Assembly (NCBI GenBank): GCA_040506705.1
Contig: JBEVWG010000016.1
Location: 1-64,000 of the forward strand
Origin: Thiodiazotropha sp040506705
GTDB lineage: Bacteria > Pseudomonadota > Gammaproteobacteria > Chromatiales > Chromatiaceae
Direction: 5' to 3'
DNA length: 64,000 nt
Made by a program: the position numbers and the translations under genes. Position 1 is the stretch's first letter. Each line of letters opens with the position of its first letter. Under the pieces are notes generated by a model, which was not told the origin of the DNA, did not search any database, and worked only from the letters and a program-made list of their open reading frames with translations. Positions 62,952-64,000 of this stretch are shown here, piece by piece.

Positions 62952-63036
62952 TGGTGGAGGGGGGAGGATTCGAACCTCCGAAGGCTGAGCCGTCAGATTT
63001 ACAGTCTGATCCCTTTGGCCACTCGGGAACCCCTCC
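62952..63036 (-). tRNA. tRNA-Tyr (anticodon GTA)
   Basis: The 85-base class II gene starts GGAGGGGTTCCCGAGTGGCC and ends CCA. The anticodon stem TCAGA and TCTGA holds CTGTAAA, anticodon GTA. A long variable arm and the T-arm AGGTTCGAATCCT follow. It is the first gene of the tRNA-tufB transcript. Confidence 0.96.
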
Positions 63037-63051
63037 TAGCGAGAGCCGGGC

Positions 63052-63080
63052 ATTCTGACGCCAAGCCTTGCCAAAGTCAA
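63052..63080 (-). promoter_or_regulatory. Sigma-70 promoter of the tRNA-tufB operon
   Basis: On the minus strand TTGACT (63080-63075) and CAGAAT (63057-63052) are 17 bases apart, just upstream of tRNA-Tyr. The bases after the -10 box are GC-rich (GCCCGGCT), a discriminator typical of stringently controlled promoters. Confidence 0.75.
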
Positions 63081-63168
63081 TAAACATTTCAAACATTTTT
63101 TTGTCTACTTCATAGACCTGTTCAGAATTAAGGCTTGCAGCCAGTGTCATTTACATTTCTACTAGAGC

Positions 63169-63438
63169 CTAGTGTACCTCGTCATAGACTCTGTACCATT
63201 CAGCGAGTCTGGAAGGGGTTAGCCGCTAGGCATGCCTCGCAGGGAATGGCCCCTCCCTTGCCAAGAGGCATAACGCCGCGGATAACCCCTTCCAGGCTCG
63301 CCCGGAGGGAGCCGCCCCAATACGCCAGCTCTGCGTTGTGGCTCTTGTAAAGGGCCTGCCATTCCCTGCGAGCCGCGCCTTGATCTGACGTATTGGGGCG
63401 GCTCTGAATGGTACAGAGTCTATGACGAGGTACACTAG
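63169..63438. mobile_element. CTAG-bounded palindromic element, complete copy (copy B)
   Basis: The 270-base element has perfect 35-base inverted ends (63169-63203 and 63404-63438), beginning CTAGTGTACCTCGTCATAGA. Inside are two further hairpins: GGAAGGGGTTAGCCGC against GCGGATAACCCCTTCC, and perfect 16-base arms at 63309-63324 and 63389-63404. Long open frames across it are palindrome artefacts. It separates the tRNA operon from the divergent lipoprotein gene. Confidence 0.9.
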
Positions 63439-63494
63439 AACAGTAAACCCGACGAATTACAGCGCATTGAAGGCGCATGAAATCAGCGAACCAA

Positions 63495-64000
63495 ATGAAT
63501 AGAGCCACCATCTTAATCTGCCTGCTTCTTTCTGCCTGTGCCGGCAACCCAAACCTCAATGCGCCCAGCTCATCTGCCCCGGTAGAAACTGAGAAGAGTT
63601 CAAAGCTGACAGAACAGACTTCAGATTCGCTGACAAACGACCTCGTCTACCACACTCTGGCCAGTGAAATTGCAGCCCAACGGGGTAAGCAGCCTATGGC
63701 TTTCGAGCATGCGCTGCAGGTTGCCAGGGAGTCGAGAGATGCCATGTCTGCAGAACGCGCTACCAGCCTTGCGCTGCAAGCCAATCTTCCAGATGAGGCA
63801 CTGACCGCAGCCAAGCTGTGGATGGAAATAGATCCGGATGAGCTTAAGGCCTACCAAATTGCTGCCATCATCAATATTCGCGATGAGCAAATGAACGAGG
63901 CCATTACTCAGCTTCAAAAGGTAATAAAAATTGCCAACAAGAATGGCCAATCAGGCTACGTACAGGCGGCAGCCATCGCCGAAAAATCCGGGAATCCCAA
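63495..64000 (+). CDS. Lipoprotein with repeat-like helices, 3' end outside window
   Basis: The frame is open from the ATG at 63495 to the window end (168 full codons). MNRATILICLLLSAC gives a clean lipobox LSAC with C15 as the lipid site, so the protein is a lipoprotein. After a low-complexity serine and threonine linker, helical segments such as QPMAFEHALQVARESRDAMS and EALTAAKLWMEIDPDELKAY look like TPR-type repeats. The exact family is not recognised. The gene is divergent from the tRNA-Tyr operon. Confidence 0.8.
   Translation, partial: MNRATILICLLLSACAGNPNLNAPSSSAPVETEKSSKLTEQTSDSLTNDLVYHTLASEIAAQRGKQPMAFEHALQVARESRDAMSAERATSLALQANLPDEALTAAKLWMEIDPDELKAYQIAAIINIRDEQMNEAITQLQKVIKIANKNGQSGYVQAAAIAEKSGNP

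Noticed and set aside
63200..63559. Open frames of up to 119 codons across the palindromic element
   Set aside because: They lie in inverted repeats, have no ribosome site or family, and appear on both strands, as expected for a palindrome.
1..64000. Search for CRISPR arrays, rRNA genes, prophage or integrase genes
   Set aside because: No regularly spaced direct repeats, rRNA sequence or phage-type gene was seen in the window.

Overview
The window comes from a gammaproteobacterial chromosome. The evidence is a single block carrying the rif, str, S10, spc and alpha ribosomal operons in standard gammaproteobacterial gene order, a Tyr-Gly-Thr-tufB-Trp tRNA arrangement, GTG-started tufA, ClpB, AmpD/AmpE and a DsrC/TusE-type sulfur-carrier homologue. 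The DsrC-like protein, a cytochrome b561-like protein, a DNR-like regulator and many intergenic MITE-like repeats are compatible with a sulfur-oxidising lineage (Chromatiales or a related symbiont). That placement is inference, not proven here.

Layout. 1-8.2 kb, mostly minus strand: clpB, purE/purK (4-base overlap), a Crp/Fnr regulator without the FNR cysteine cluster, a small probable lipoprotein, ilvD. 8.3-13.6 kb: an IS-like MITE with an 11-base target duplication, then a module of response regulator, LysM-FecR protein and CHASE2 sensor kinase. 14-15.7 kb: an OmpA-family lipoprotein-like protein with calcium-type TSP3 repeats, and an MscS channel. 16.4-19.7 kb, plus strand: MTH1187 thiamine-binding-like protein, HugZ-like protein, one-cysteine DsrC/TusE homologue, a SUMF1/EgtB-like protein lacking the EgtB iron motif, and a mini flagellar-rod-like protein. 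19.7-23.4 kb, minus: nadC, FKBP isomerase, DUF1631 protein. 24.1-28.6 kb, plus: a tightly coupled operon of two DUF1538 membrane proteins, a PII-like protein, a CBS protein and ampD, followed by ampE and a histidine phosphatase. 28.9-30.6 kb: a 27-residue membrane peptide gene, a SpoU-type RNA methyltransferase, cytochrome b561-like protein.

From 63.0 kb down to 30.9 kb everything is on the minus strand: tRNA-Tyr, tRNA-Gly, tRNA-Thr, tufB, tRNA-Trp, secE, nusG, rplKAJL, rpoBC, rpsL, rpsG, fusA, tufA, then S10, spc and alpha operons ending in rplQ and a clear intrinsic terminator. The two tuf reading frames appear identical base for base apart from the start codon (GTG versus ATG). The window ends inside a plus-strand lipoprotein gene.

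The most unusual content is (1) the DUF1538-DUF1538-PII-CBS-ampD operon, which looks like a ligand-sensing membrane transport system coupled to cell-wall recycling; (2) the regulator/FecR/CHASE2 signalling module; and (3) several families of palindromic, non-coding intergenic elements, including a CTAG-bounded family with complete, deleted, diverged and remnant copies.
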